From contig CAKQEI010000001.1 in NCBI GenBank assembly GCA_934230115.1, positions 45,223 through 109,222 of the forward strand: a stretch of 64,000 bases of DNA, written 5' to 3'. The stretch is from an uncultured Prevotella sp. GTDB lineage: Bacteria > Bacteroidota > Bacteroidia > Bacteroidales > Bacteroidaceae. This document shows positions 26,989 through 34,929 of the stretch, one piece after another; position 1 is the stretch's first letter; the number at the start of each line of letters is the position of its first letter. The notes under the pieces were generated by a model. That model worked only from the letters and a program-made list of their open reading frames with translations. It was not told the origin of the DNA and made no database searches. The position numbers and the translations under genes are program-made.

Positions 26989-28977
26989 ATGAGATTGAAT
27001 TTGAGTTCACAGATCGTATTGAACAAGGTTCCGGAGCAGTACTACCGTCCACGCACGGCAGTAGAGCGTTCGGAAATAACCCGTTGTGAGAAAATCTTCA
27101 CCGACATCTATCCCAAGGTAGAGGAAGCAGCATGTGTTCTTGCCAACAGCATTGAGGCTGAAATAAAGCGTGCAAAGGACGCAGGCAGAAAATGCGTGCT
27201 CGCCCTCGGTACAGGTCTCTCGCTCAATCCCATCTTCGAGGAGCTCATTCGCCGTCATAAGGAGAATGGCCTTAGCTTCGAGAATGTGGTGGTGTTCAAT
27301 GCCTATGAATATTTCCCTCTTAGTGCCGACAGCAAGCACAGTGCCATAGGGCAGTTGCGCGAGCGCTTCCTCAACCACGTAGACATTAAGGCAGAGAATA
27401 TACACACACCCGACGGATCCATCCCGCAGGACGACGTTATAGAGCATTGCCATGCCTACGAGCAGCTCATCGCTGCCGAGGGAGGTCTCGACATTGCCTT
27501 GCTTGGTATTGGACGTATGGGCAACATCGCTGCCAACGAGCCAGGCTCAACACTCTCTTCTACAAGCCGCATCATCCTTATCGACCAGACTTCGCGCGAC
27601 GAGATGACTAACAGTTTCGGCACTCAGGAGCAGGTGCCTCCTTGCTCTATCACAATGGGTATCCACACTTTGCTTTCTGCCCACAAACTCTTCCTCACAG
27701 CATGGGGAGAGGAGAAGTCGAACATGGTGCAGAAGATTGTAGAGGGTGCGCTCACAGACTCTGTGCCTGCTTCTTACGTGCAGACCCACAACGACGCCAA
27801 GTTCTTCATCGACCTTGCTGCCGCAAGCAAACTCACACGTATTGTTCACCCGTGGCTCGTGACCAACTGCGAGTGGAACGACAAGACCATACGCGCCGCA
27901 GTGGTTTGGCTCTGCCAGCTTAAGCAGAAGCCTATCCTCAAGCTCACCAATAAGGATTACAACGAGAATGGCTTGAGCGAGCTGCTTGCCCGCTTCGGTT
28001 CGGCATACAACTGCAACATCAAGATATTCAACGACCTTCAGCATACCATCACAGGATGGCCTGGAGGCAAGCCTAACGCCGACGACACAAATCGTCCGGA
28101 GCGTGCCACACCTGCAGTTAAGCGCGTGGTTGTGTTCTCGCCTCATCCTGATGACGACGTTATCTCTATGGGTGGAACAATCCGTCGATTGGTTCAGCAG
28201 CACCACGATGTGCATGTGGCCTACGAGACTTCGGGCAACATCGCTGTAGGCGACGAGGAGGTGACACGCTTCATGCACTTTGTGAATGGCTACAACCAGC
28301 TATTCTGCAACAACCAGGACGAAGTTATCAAGAAGATGTACGCCGACATCAAGCAGTTCCTTGCTCAGAAGAAGCCGTCGGATATGGATACTCCGGAAGT
28401 GCGCACCATTAAGGGTCTTATCCGTCGTGGCGAGGCTCGCACAGCCTGCACCTACAACGGCATTCCTCTCGACCATGTCCACTTCCTCGACCTTCCGTTC
28501 TACGAGTCGGGCAAAATCGAGAAGTTGCCTATGACGGTGAAGGATGTTGAGATTGTCCGTGCATTGCTCCAGCAGGTTAAGCCTCACCAGATTTATGTAG
28601 CAGGCGACCTTGCCGACCCACACGGAACCCACCGTAAGTGTACCGACGCTGTGCTCGCTGCCCTCGATCTTGAGAAGGAGGCTGGTGCCGAGTGGCTCAA
28701 CGATTGCCGTATATGGATGTATCGTGGTGCTTGGGCTGAGTGGGAAATCGAGAATATCGAGATGTGTGTGCCAATGTCGCCTGAGGAGCTTCGCGGCAAG
28801 CGCAACTGCATCCTTAAGCATTCATCGCAGATGGAGAGTGCACCGTTCCTCGGCAACGACGAGCGTCTGTTCTGGCAGCGTGCCGAAGACCGCAACCACG
28901 CTACTGCCGAACTCTACCACAGCCTTGGCTTGGCTTGCTATGAGGCTATGGAGGCATTCGTGCGCTATAACCCATAA
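26989..28977 (+). CDS. Glucosamine-6-phosphate deaminase-like protein fused to a PIG-L deacetylase domain
   Basis: The 662-residue product has two parts. Residues about 25-290 are NagB-like (sugar isomerase fold): LGTGLSLNP replaces the canonical GTGSTP phosphate loop, and ALLGIGRMGNIAANEPGS and SITMGIHTLLSA correspond to the NagB catalytic and lid regions. Residues about 375-650 are a PIG-L/LmbE-type N-acetyl deacetylase: PHPDDD (385-390) and ADPHGTHRKC (His545, His548) give the zinc site. The fusion could couple deacetylation and deamination of amino sugars. Fused proteins of this kind are known in Bacteroidetes; the altered phosphate loop means the NagB activity should not be assumed. Confidence 0.88.
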   Translation: MRLNLSSQIVLNKVPEQYYRPRTAVERSEITRCEKIFTDIYPKVEEAACVLANSIEAEIKRAKDAGRKCVLALGTGLSLNPIFEELIRRHKENGLSFENVVVFNAYEYFPLSADSKHSAIGQLRERFLNHVDIKAENIHTPDGSIPQDDVIEHCHAYEQLIAAEGGLDIALLGIGRMGNIAANEPGSTLSSTSRIILIDQTSRDEMTNSFGTQEQVPPCSITMGIHTLLSAHKLFLTAWGEEKSNMVQKIVEGALTDSVPASYVQTHNDAKFFIDLAAASKLTRIVHPWLVTNCEWNDKTIRAAVVWLCQLKQKPILKLTNKDYNENGLSELLARFGSAYNCNIKIFNDLQHTITGWPGGKPNADDTNRPERATPAVKRVVVFSPHPDDDVISMGGTIRRLVQQHHDVHVAYETSGNIAVGDEEVTRFMHFVNGYNQLFCNNQDEVIKKMYADIKQFLAQKKPSDMDTPEVRTIKGLIRRGEARTACTYNGIPLDHVHFLDLPFYESGKIEKLPMTVKDVEIVRALLQQVKPHQIYVAGDLADPHGTHRKCTDAVLAALDLEKEAGAEWLNDCRIWMYRGAWAEWEIENIEMCVPMSPEELRGKRNCILKHSSQMESAPFLGNDERLFWQRAEDRNHATAELYHSLGLACYEAMEAFVRYNP

Positions 28978-29011
28978 GCGAAACATACGTGATAGAAAAA
29001 TAGTTTTAACT

Positions 29012-29113
29012 TTCATACGCTTACTGTCAGCGTCGTGAGACTGCCGATGTATGAAAACCAATTTGTATATCCTAAGAAAAGGGGGCTATGCCAGCGGGCA
29101 TGGTCCCCTTAAT
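29012..29113. terminator. Two hairpins downstream of the nagB-like gene
   Basis: A first arm pairs TTTCATAC with GTATGAAA over a loop of about 29 bases. A second, stronger arm (29078-29113) pairs AAGGGGGCTATGCC with GGGCATGGTCCCCTT around AGC. The second looks like the terminator. It lies between convergent genes, though the T run is weak. Confidence 0.6.
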
Positions 29114-29183
29114 TGTAGTTGTATGCTCGGTATTTCTTAGACTATATTTCCTTGTTTAAGTTTCGCATGCCCTCACAGCTTTT

Positions 29184-31097
29184 TTATTTTGCATCATTGT
29201 TTATTTTTACAGCAGGCGAGGCAGAAAAATCAACGTCGTACACTCTTATAGCATCAGTCTTGTCGTTTGGGATAAATCTGAGCTGGAAGGGTTTGATTTT
29301 ACGCTCCAGGAAGATGTCCTTATGCGTTGAGAGATCCTTAGCTATAGAGTCCATTCGTCTGCCAATTTCATATCTGTCATCGTTCTTTACAGTGTTTAGC
29401 GAGAACTTCGACTCAAAGTTTCTGACATACTCCTTCATGTAATTGTAGTCATCGTCGTTGCGCTCTTTCATTACCATCAGCCACACCTGCTCATAGCGCG
29501 ATGGCGGCGTGAGCTGATAGGTTACGTCAATATGGTTCGGGAAGATGTGATATCCGCTCCTATTGAAACCTTTATCATACCAAAGAGCTTCCATGTTTAG
29601 GGTGACATGAGTGTCGAAGCTAAAGGTTTTGTCATTGTGTTTTACCTTCCATATCCAACTGTGCCCTACAATGAAAGTGGAGTGGTAAGACGGCTTGACC
29701 ACGTCGTGATACCAGAAGTCTGAGCCAAATTTTTTTATAATTTTAGGCTGTTGTGTGATGGCGTATGACCATTGTGGGCTGATGGCGTCTTTTCCTAATG
29801 TGAAGTCGGTGCTGATGTCGGGAATTGTTCGTGTTACCGAGTTGGTCATATCCAGTCCGCCCTTTATTTCAGGATTCAGAAACGCCACACTGAGCGACAT
29901 GTGTGTGGTTTGGGTGTAGGTGGTGCTGCCCTTGTCTATTTGAGTTGGAGATATGTCTTTTATGCTTGCGCTACCGTCAGAAAACTTCACGTTTGTAGAC
30001 AGATTTTTAAGATATGGCCAGTGAGCATATATATTTTTGCTGGGATTCTTAGCATAAGTAAGGCTTTCAATAACCGCATCTCTCACTCCCCAAGATGTCC
30101 ACTTCTTCTTGTCATCGTATGCGAAATTAAACTGGTCATTGGTGCAGACAATTTCCTGTTGGAGGAGATAATAGTCGTAGCCTTTGGTGTCGTTCACAGC
30201 CCAAACGTTATATTGCAGTTTCATGATGGCACGCTTGTGTCCAGTTCTTGTGACCATAGCATATTCAAACTGGTCGGTTGTGCTGATGTTGTCGTATATT
30301 TCTTGTGGTCCGTTAGCTTGCTGCGCCATGAGTAGGCGTCCTTTCGCCATTCGTTCCTTGTTGTCGTCACGTCGGTCAAGCCATTCTGCAGTCTCATCGG
30401 CAAGCTTACCGTAGAGATTATCGGTATATGGGTTGTTGGCATCCTCTTTTTCATGCTCGGTCACATCGGTGACAGCGTGTTTCAAGTCGCCGCGTAAAGC
30501 CAAAAGGTCGAAAAGAATGTTGTTGCTGTCGATGTTGTCGCTCATGGCTGGAGTAAACTCTTGATTCTCTTTAAACATAAGTATCAGTCGCTGAAAAGCG
30601 CGGAAGCCCACATCATTGAAAGTTAGTTCTTGGTTTTGGTACATCGACAACGCCGTGTCTTTCAGTCTCATAGCCATCGTCTTTAATACCGCTTTCGTAG
30701 GTTGGCAAATAACCAGGTTTCCTCCACGAGCCACGAGAAGAGCCATGTTACGATAATCGAGGTCTGTAAGTGTTGCCACGCTGTTGTTGTCTACAATAAA
30801 TGTCTGAACGCTTGCGTCCATAACCTCTGCCACGTCTTGCAAACGTTTGATGAGAGCCTTTCCGCTATGCTGATAGTTGCCAGCAACAACATAGGTTCGT
30901 AGGTACGATTTCACCTTCATCTCGTCGGTGGTTGGTGTGGAATCCTCGTTTTCATCAACAAACTCTACATCATCTTCGCCTCCACCTTCAGCAATATTTT
31001 CGTCATTGCTACATGCGCAGAAAACTAAAGAAAAGAAAAATGCCATAGCTGCACATAGTGCGAGGCAATGGTCAATGGTTTTGTGTTGATTGTTCAT
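29184..31097 (-). CDS. Large surface-type lipoprotein, possible leukocidin-like C-terminal region
   Basis: The 637-residue protein has a lipoprotein signal ending in FCACS (lipobox near residue 29) and an acidic linker (EGGGEDDVEFVDENEDS). Residues about 60-270 are mostly helical and charged. From about residue 275 it becomes beta-rich and includes SPTQIDKGSTTYTQTT, a Gly/Ser/Thr-alternating stretch, FGSDFWYHDVVKPSY and GHSWIWKV. By eye this order resembles the cap, prestem and rim of leukocidin/alpha-hemolysin-type beta-pore-forming toxins (YPRNSID, GGLIGANVSIGHTL and WNPVYGNQLFM in alpha-hemolysin). The match is weak and I claim only a hypothesis. It is a single gene with its own promoter. 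Confidence 0.55.
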   Translation of the reverse strand: MNNQHKTIDHCLALCAAMAFFFSLVFCACSNDENIAEGGGEDDVEFVDENEDSTPTTDEMKVKSYLRTYVVAGNYQHSGKALIKRLQDVAEVMDASVQTFIVDNNSVATLTDLDYRNMALLVARGGNLVICQPTKAVLKTMAMRLKDTALSMYQNQELTFNDVGFRAFQRLILMFKENQEFTPAMSDNIDSNNILFDLLALRGDLKHAVTDVTEHEKEDANNPYTDNLYGKLADETAEWLDRRDDNKERMAKGRLLMAQQANGPQEIYDNISTTDQFEYAMVTRTGHKRAIMKLQYNVWAVNDTKGYDYYLLQQEIVCTNDQFNFAYDDKKKWTSWGVRDAVIESLTYAKNPSKNIYAHWPYLKNLSTNVKFSDGSASIKDISPTQIDKGSTTYTQTTHMSLSVAFLNPEIKGGLDMTNSVTRTIPDISTDFTLGKDAISPQWSYAITQQPKIIKKFGSDFWYHDVVKPSYHSTFIVGHSWIWKVKHNDKTFSFDTHVTLNMEALWYDKGFNRSGYHIFPNHIDVTYQLTPPSRYEQVWLMVMKERNDDDYNYMKEYVRNFESKFSLNTVKNDDRYEIGRRMDSIAKDLSTHKDIFLERKIKPFQLRFIPNDKTDAIRVYDVDFSASPAVKINNDAK

Positions 31098-31150
31098 ACT
31101 GTAAATTTTTTTAGAGATTATTTGAATTGTTGTTCTGTTTTTCTTGATGG

Positions 31151-31182
31151 CAAATATAGTTATAAATTAAAGAATCATCAAA
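31151..31182 (-). promoter_or_regulatory. Bacteroidetes-type promoter for the large lipoprotein gene
   Basis: On the minus strand: TTTG (31182-31179), 20 bases, TATATTTG (31158-31151). This is a complete consensus match, with a predicted leader of about 46 bases. Confidence 0.7.
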
Positions 31183-31224
31183 TCAAACGACCCTAAAATA
31201 TAGTCAAAAAGCTTTGCGCCTTAA

Positions 31225-31386
31225 TTTTTACACGTCAAAAAAAGGCAAAACGCTATCTTTTATATATTCGCAGTCATAAGTAGGTGCTATATTGTCCGCA
31301 TATCAGAGCAGTTGCAGGATGAAATTGAGGCAATAAAACAAGAGGAGGGAGAGCTTATGCATGAGTTGCGGCTAAACAAGGAATAG
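31225..31386 (+). pseudogene. Possible relic of a C-terminal coding segment
   Basis: A stop-free stretch of 53 codons with no start codon near its beginning ends in a charged, coiled-coil-like tail (ISEQLQDEIEAIKQEEGELM). It resembles the C-terminus of a small DNA-binding or mobilisation-type protein, but no family is recognised. The rest of 31.1-31.87 kb shows only the GTCTTAATA repeat cluster and a terminator-like hairpin. Confidence 0.25.
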
Positions 31387-31548
31387 TTCAAACTTTATTA
31401 ATTGTTTCAGGCTGTTTATTGTAATATTCTAAAGCCATTTATAAATAACTAATCATTAAAAGAATGATTTGCATAAGTTTTCTTCTAATGTATGGGTTTG
31501 GCTCATCAGAAATTGACTTGAGCACCTGCTATAAAGGAAGCCCCGAAA

Positions 31549-31640
31549 AAGTCTTAATAGAAGACCCTTTCTCAAGTATTATTAAGACCAACCCTCAAGA
31601 ATTATTAAGACCAAGCTCGGTCTTAATAGAAGACCAAAAA
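31549..31640. repeat. Cluster of GTCTTAATA / TATTAAGAC repeats
   Basis: GTCTTAATAGAAGACC occurs at about 31551 and again at about 31620. Between them TATTAAGACCA occurs twice, in the opposite orientation and 22 bases apart, each preceded by CTCAAG. It lies inside an otherwise empty 770-base gap. Confidence 0.6.
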
Positions 31641-31814
31641 AAGGACAAGAAAGGGTGTGTTTTACTATCTCAATTCTCCATTGTCCAGACAGAGTTGAAG
31701 TGTCTGTTAGTTGAAACTTATTCTTAAAATTTGTTTATAAGAATAATTGTGAACTACAAACCACAAATGGAGTGCTGTTTATTAAATAAAGGTTAGTAAT
31801 CGTATATGTATATA

Positions 31815-31844
31815 TCGAGGGTGTATCAAAAGAAGCACCCTCGA
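31815..31844. terminator. GC-rich hairpin after the MORN-GH25 gene
   Basis: TCGAGGGTG pairs with CACCCTCGA over a 12-base loop, 24 bases beyond the stop of the minus-strand lysozyme gene. There is no clear T run, so terminator function is inferred from position. Confidence 0.5.
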
Positions 31845-31867
31845 CGTTAATGGTCAGTTTTCAATCT

Positions 31868-33118
31868 TTATTTTATACATTCTTTGCTCAGAAAATCTCT
31901 GTATTCATTCTTGTATCCGTTGAACACATTTATGTCTACCTCTGGTCTTATGCCCGTCACTCGGCCATCGGGGCACAGTTGCCAATAGACCAGGTGAACA
32001 TCGGGTTTGTATTCGCCGTAGCGGGCAATCCAAATGTTGTAGTCGTGCTTTAGGTCGGGAGCCGACGGCAAGTATCGGTTGACGAAGTTCTGTGAGATAT
32101 ACAGTACGGGTCGGGTGCCAGTGTGCGCTCCTACAATGCGCAGCCAAGTGCGCACGGCACGAAACAGAGGTTCTGGTCCACCCATCTTCTTTATCTGAGC
32201 ATGTGTAGGCTCAACATCGAGCACTGGAGGCAGGTCGCCTTTATGAAAGGATGTGTTGCGGATGAAGAATTGCGCCTGAGCCGAAGCCGAGGAGCGGGTG
32301 GAGAAGAAGTGGTAGGCACCCACCTTTATGCCACGTCCACGGGCTGCGGTGCAGTCGGCATGGTAGTAGCGGTTGCGTATAGAAGTGCCTTCGGTCGACT
32401 TGATGTAGCAGAAGGAGATAGGGTAGTCAACATTGCCCCTAACATGCTTGCGTGAGATTTTGCCGAGGTGTGAAATTCGCACTCGGCTCCAGTCGATAGG
32501 GTAGTGCTTGCGTCCCACATCGTGTTGGAAACGCGAGATGTCGATGCCATAGATACGGTCGGAAGTGTATTCAAGGCGTTCACCGAGATATCGGTCGCGC
32601 AACCATTCGCCCACACGTATATGTTTCTTCATCGAGAGGTCGAAGCCAAAGCCAGTGCGCATGCCGTCATACCATTGACCCATATATAGGTTGCGCTGTG
32701 GGTCGGCGAAATAGCCATGTCCGCAGGCAATGGCGTCTTGGTTCATCTCGCCCGAGTAGGTACCGGTGGAGTCGGTCCACTGTCCGCTCACGAGAGTGTC
32801 TGCCCTCCATGTGCCAACGATACGGTGGTGGAGCGAGTCGTGGCTCACGCCCTTTCCCCATCGCTTGCCCATTCGCCATTCGCCAGCATATACCACGCTG
32901 TCGCCAATGGATAACTGTCCGTAGCCATTGAATTTGCCGTCTTTCACTCCACCTTGGTACACGGTGTTGCCGCGGCACACAATGGTTTGTCCGTCGTAAG
33001 CCACCTCGCGGCATGAGCCAAGAGTGGCGGCGGCAACGGCAATGAAAACCATGTAAAGGAGTCTTATCGTTGATTTGTAGATATTAAACATTGTTGTATG
33101 TAGTGTTTTTTTATTCAT
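31868..33118 (-). CDS. MORN-repeat lipoprotein fused to a GH25 lysozyme domain
   Basis: The 416-residue protein has a lipoprotein signal (LGSC, Cys36). Residues about 50-180 contain MORN-type repeats (YQGGVKDGKFNGYGQL, YAGEWRMGKRWGKG, YSGEM, YMGQWYDGMRTGFGF). From residue 188 it is a GH25 muramidase: YGIDISRFQ with Asp193, CYIKSTEGTSIRNR, GAYHFFSTR and the catalytic PPVLDVEP (Asp301, Glu303). GH25 enzymes hydrolyse the MurNAc-GlcNAc bond of peptidoglycan. The MORN part may act as a membrane- or protein-binding platform. The start codon overlaps the stop of the upstream trypsin-like gene in ATGAATAA, so the two are translationally coupled. Confidence 0.88.
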   Translation of the reverse strand: MNKKTLHTTMFNIYKSTIRLLYMVFIAVAAATLGSCREVAYDGQTIVCRGNTVYQGGVKDGKFNGYGQLSIGDSVVYAGEWRMGKRWGKGVSHDSLHHRIVGTWRADTLVSGQWTDSTGTYSGEMNQDAIACGHGYFADPQRNLYMGQWYDGMRTGFGFDLSMKKHIRVGEWLRDRYLGERLEYTSDRIYGIDISRFQHDVGRKHYPIDWSRVRISHLGKISRKHVRGNVDYPISFCYIKSTEGTSIRNRYYHADCTAARGRGIKVGAYHFFSTRSSASAQAQFFIRNTSFHKGDLPPVLDVEPTHAQIKKMGGPEPLFRAVRTWLRIVGAHTGTRPVLYISQNFVNRYLPSAPDLKHDYNIWIARYGEYKPDVHLVYWQLCPDGRVTGIRPEVDINVFNGYKNEYRDFLSKECIK

Positions 33119-34106
33119 ACCTTAAGTCAGTTACAATTCTTTTCCCGCTCACAATTCCAATAAAGAATCCCTTGGCTGTGAATACGGGAGCTCCGTCTGA
33201 CACGAGCACACGCGGAAGGTCGTGCCTGTAGTCGCGCAGGCTGCCAGGAATGATTATCGACGACACTGTGTCGCACTCCAGTCCTTTCTCCCCAAGTCCT
33301 GGAAATCCCACAGCCCTCAATCCTCCATTGGCTTTGTTGCCCCATGGCGACTTGGATATAGTGGCAACGTCACTTGGTGTAGCCTCGTCCTCGGTTTGCA
33401 GAAGCATAGTGTGGCGTTTGCCGTCTGCAAAAATCCGCTTCAACGGATAGCGCATTAGTTTGCCTTCGTCGTCGCGATATACAGCCACGTATTCAGTCAC
33501 GGACTTCAATTCGAATTTATGCCGTTTTTTTTGTGCGTCAGATACAAGACTGTCAATCACTTGTGAGGCACGCATCACGTCGTTGTAAGCCATGTTTACG
33601 TGTGAGGCGAATGAGGCAATAGTCTGATAGCCATTGTCCTGAACGCCGTGCACACGCAGATAGTAGTCGAGTTCCGACTTCTGTGTCTTCAGCGTCTTGA
33701 GCTGTTGGGCGATAGATAGGCGGCAGAGATTCACAATGTTTGAGTCGCCCTTGATGTTGGGAGTGGTAGCCCCACGGCTGTATACTGTGGCAATGCGTCC
33801 CCAGCATGATGGCACAAGCATCCATCTGTTCACCCAGCATCCTGTGAGATGCTTGCGGTGAAGGGCTGAGTCGCGGTTGGCTGTCACGCCGAGTAGCGCA
33901 GAGTCGCCCAATGCTGAGCTGAAATAGAGTTGAGGTTTGCCGTCGATGGTAATCTCCTGCCATGTTGATTGTTCCACAATTACGGCCGAACGGCGCATAG
34001 ATTCTGCCGACACAGGCATCAGCAACCAAGCTACCACACCAACGGTCGATAGTAGCAGCACGACAGTCAGGGCAACAAGCCCAAGTTTCATTTTGCTATA
34101 TTTCAT
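33111..34106 (-). CDS. Membrane-anchored trypsin-like protein with degenerate active site
   Basis: The start at 34106 gives about 331 residues with an N-terminal membrane anchor or signal (KLGLVALTVVLLLSTVGVVAWLL). The fold resembles trypsin-like S1 proteases: GCWVNRWMLVPSC corresponds to the region that normally carries TAAH, and VSDGAPVFTAKGFFIGIVSG corresponds to GNSGGPV. In both, the catalytic His and Ser are replaced. A long helical insert (SELDYYLRVHGVQDNGYQTI onwards) lies between the two barrels. It is therefore probably a non-catalytic binding or scaffold protein. It overlaps the MORN-GH25 gene by eight bases, suggesting the two products work together. Upstream in-frame ATGs exist. 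Confidence 0.65.
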   Translation of the reverse strand: MKYSKMKLGLVALTVVLLLSTVGVVAWLLMPVSAESMRRSAVIVEQSTWQEITIDGKPQLYFSSALGDSALLGVTANRDSALHRKHLTGCWVNRWMLVPSCWGRIATVYSRGATTPNIKGDSNIVNLCRLSIAQQLKTLKTQKSELDYYLRVHGVQDNGYQTIASFASHVNMAYNDVMRASQVIDSLVSDAQKKRHKFELKSVTEYVAVYRDDEGKLMRYPLKRIFADGKRHTMLLQTEDEATPSDVATISKSPWGNKANGGLRAVGFPGLGEKGLECDTVSSIIIPGSLRDYRHDLPRVLVSDGAPVFTAKGFFIGIVSGKRIVTDLRYE

Positions 34107-34181
34107 AATGTATAGGTGCTTTGAATTTTCGTGCGAAATTACAAAATATATCAATACGCTGACGCTTTTTTGTATTTATTT

Positions 34182-34212
34182 TTTGTATATTCCGATGTTA
34201 ATCGTAACTTTG
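34182..34212 (+). promoter_or_regulatory. Bacteroidetes-type promoter for the PASTA-rluD-ddl operon
   Basis: TTTG (34182-34185), 19 bases, TAACTTTG (34205-34212), a full consensus. Start predicted near 34219, about 23 bases before the PASTA gene. Confidence 0.75.
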
Positions 34213-34241
34213 CAAGATAGCTAAAAAGGAAAAGTTAAAGT

Positions 34242-34919
34242 ATGAATCCATCTGAATTCTTCGGAAAATTCACGAGTCGTTACTTTTGGGGCAATATTTG
34301 CGCCATGGCGATAGTAGTGGTGGTGGCATGTGCGGGAGTGAAATACGGTCTCGATGTGTATACCCACCACGGCGAATCCATATCCGTACCCGACGTGCGC
34401 CGCAAGTCGTTTGCCGATGCCCAGTATCTGCTTGAGGATGCTGGAATGCAAGTGGTGGTGAGCGACACGGGTTATGTGCGCAACCTGCCCCCCGACTGCA
34501 TTCTTGAGCAGTCGCCAGAGCCAGGCACAAACGTCAAGTCGGGACATATTATATATTTAATAGTCAACGCCTCGCACACGCCCACAATCACTGTGCCCGA
34601 TGTGATAGACAACAGTTCGCTGCGCGAGGCTATGGCAAAGCTTACGGCCATGGGCTTCAAGCTGACTCAACCCGAATACATCGATGGTGAGAAAGACTGG
34701 GTGTATGGACTAACGGTGAAGGGCAGGCACGTGGTGGCTGGCGACAAGGTGTCGGTGAACGACTACATCACCATACAAGTGGGCAATGGACAACGCGACT
34801 CCACTGAGGACATTGACTATATCGACGCTCCTGAGCCAATACACAACGAGGACGGATTTGAGGAGGAGACGGGCGATGTGGACGAGTTTCACGAGGTGAC
34901 AGCTCCCGAAGGCGAGTAA
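34242..34919 (+). CDS. Membrane-anchored PASTA-domain protein
   Basis: The 225-residue protein has one N-terminal membrane helix (about 19-38) and two or three PASTA domains in the periplasm. The first begins ISVPDVRRKSFADAQYLLED and ends PEPGTNVKSGHIIYLIV; the second begins ITVPDVIDNSSLREAMAKL. The third is partial (VYGLTVKGRHVVAGDKVSVND). A low-complexity acidic tail follows (EDIDYIDAPEPIHNEDGFEE). PASTA domains bind peptidoglycan or muropeptides. Genes for a pseudouridine synthase and D-Ala-D-Ala ligase follow, and the cell-wall link fits ddl. Confidence 0.9.
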   Translation: MNPSEFFGKFTSRYFWGNICAMAIVVVVACAGVKYGLDVYTHHGESISVPDVRRKSFADAQYLLEDAGMQVVVSDTGYVRNLPPDCILEQSPEPGTNVKSGHIIYLIVNASHTPTITVPDVIDNSSLREAMAKLTAMGFKLTQPEYIDGEKDWVYGLTVKGRHVVAGDKVSVNDYITIQVGNGQRDSTEDIDYIDAPEPIHNEDGFEEETGDVDEFHEVTAPEGE

Positions 34920-34929
34920 GAAACTTTAA

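Noticed and set aside
27547-28278. Long minus-strand frame opposite the nagB-like gene
   Set aside because: No homology signal; a shadow of the real gene.
31464-31727. An 87-codon plus-strand frame in the 31 kb gap
   Set aside because: It runs through the GTCTTAATA repeats, has no domain, and its sequence does not look like a protein. Treated as non-coding.
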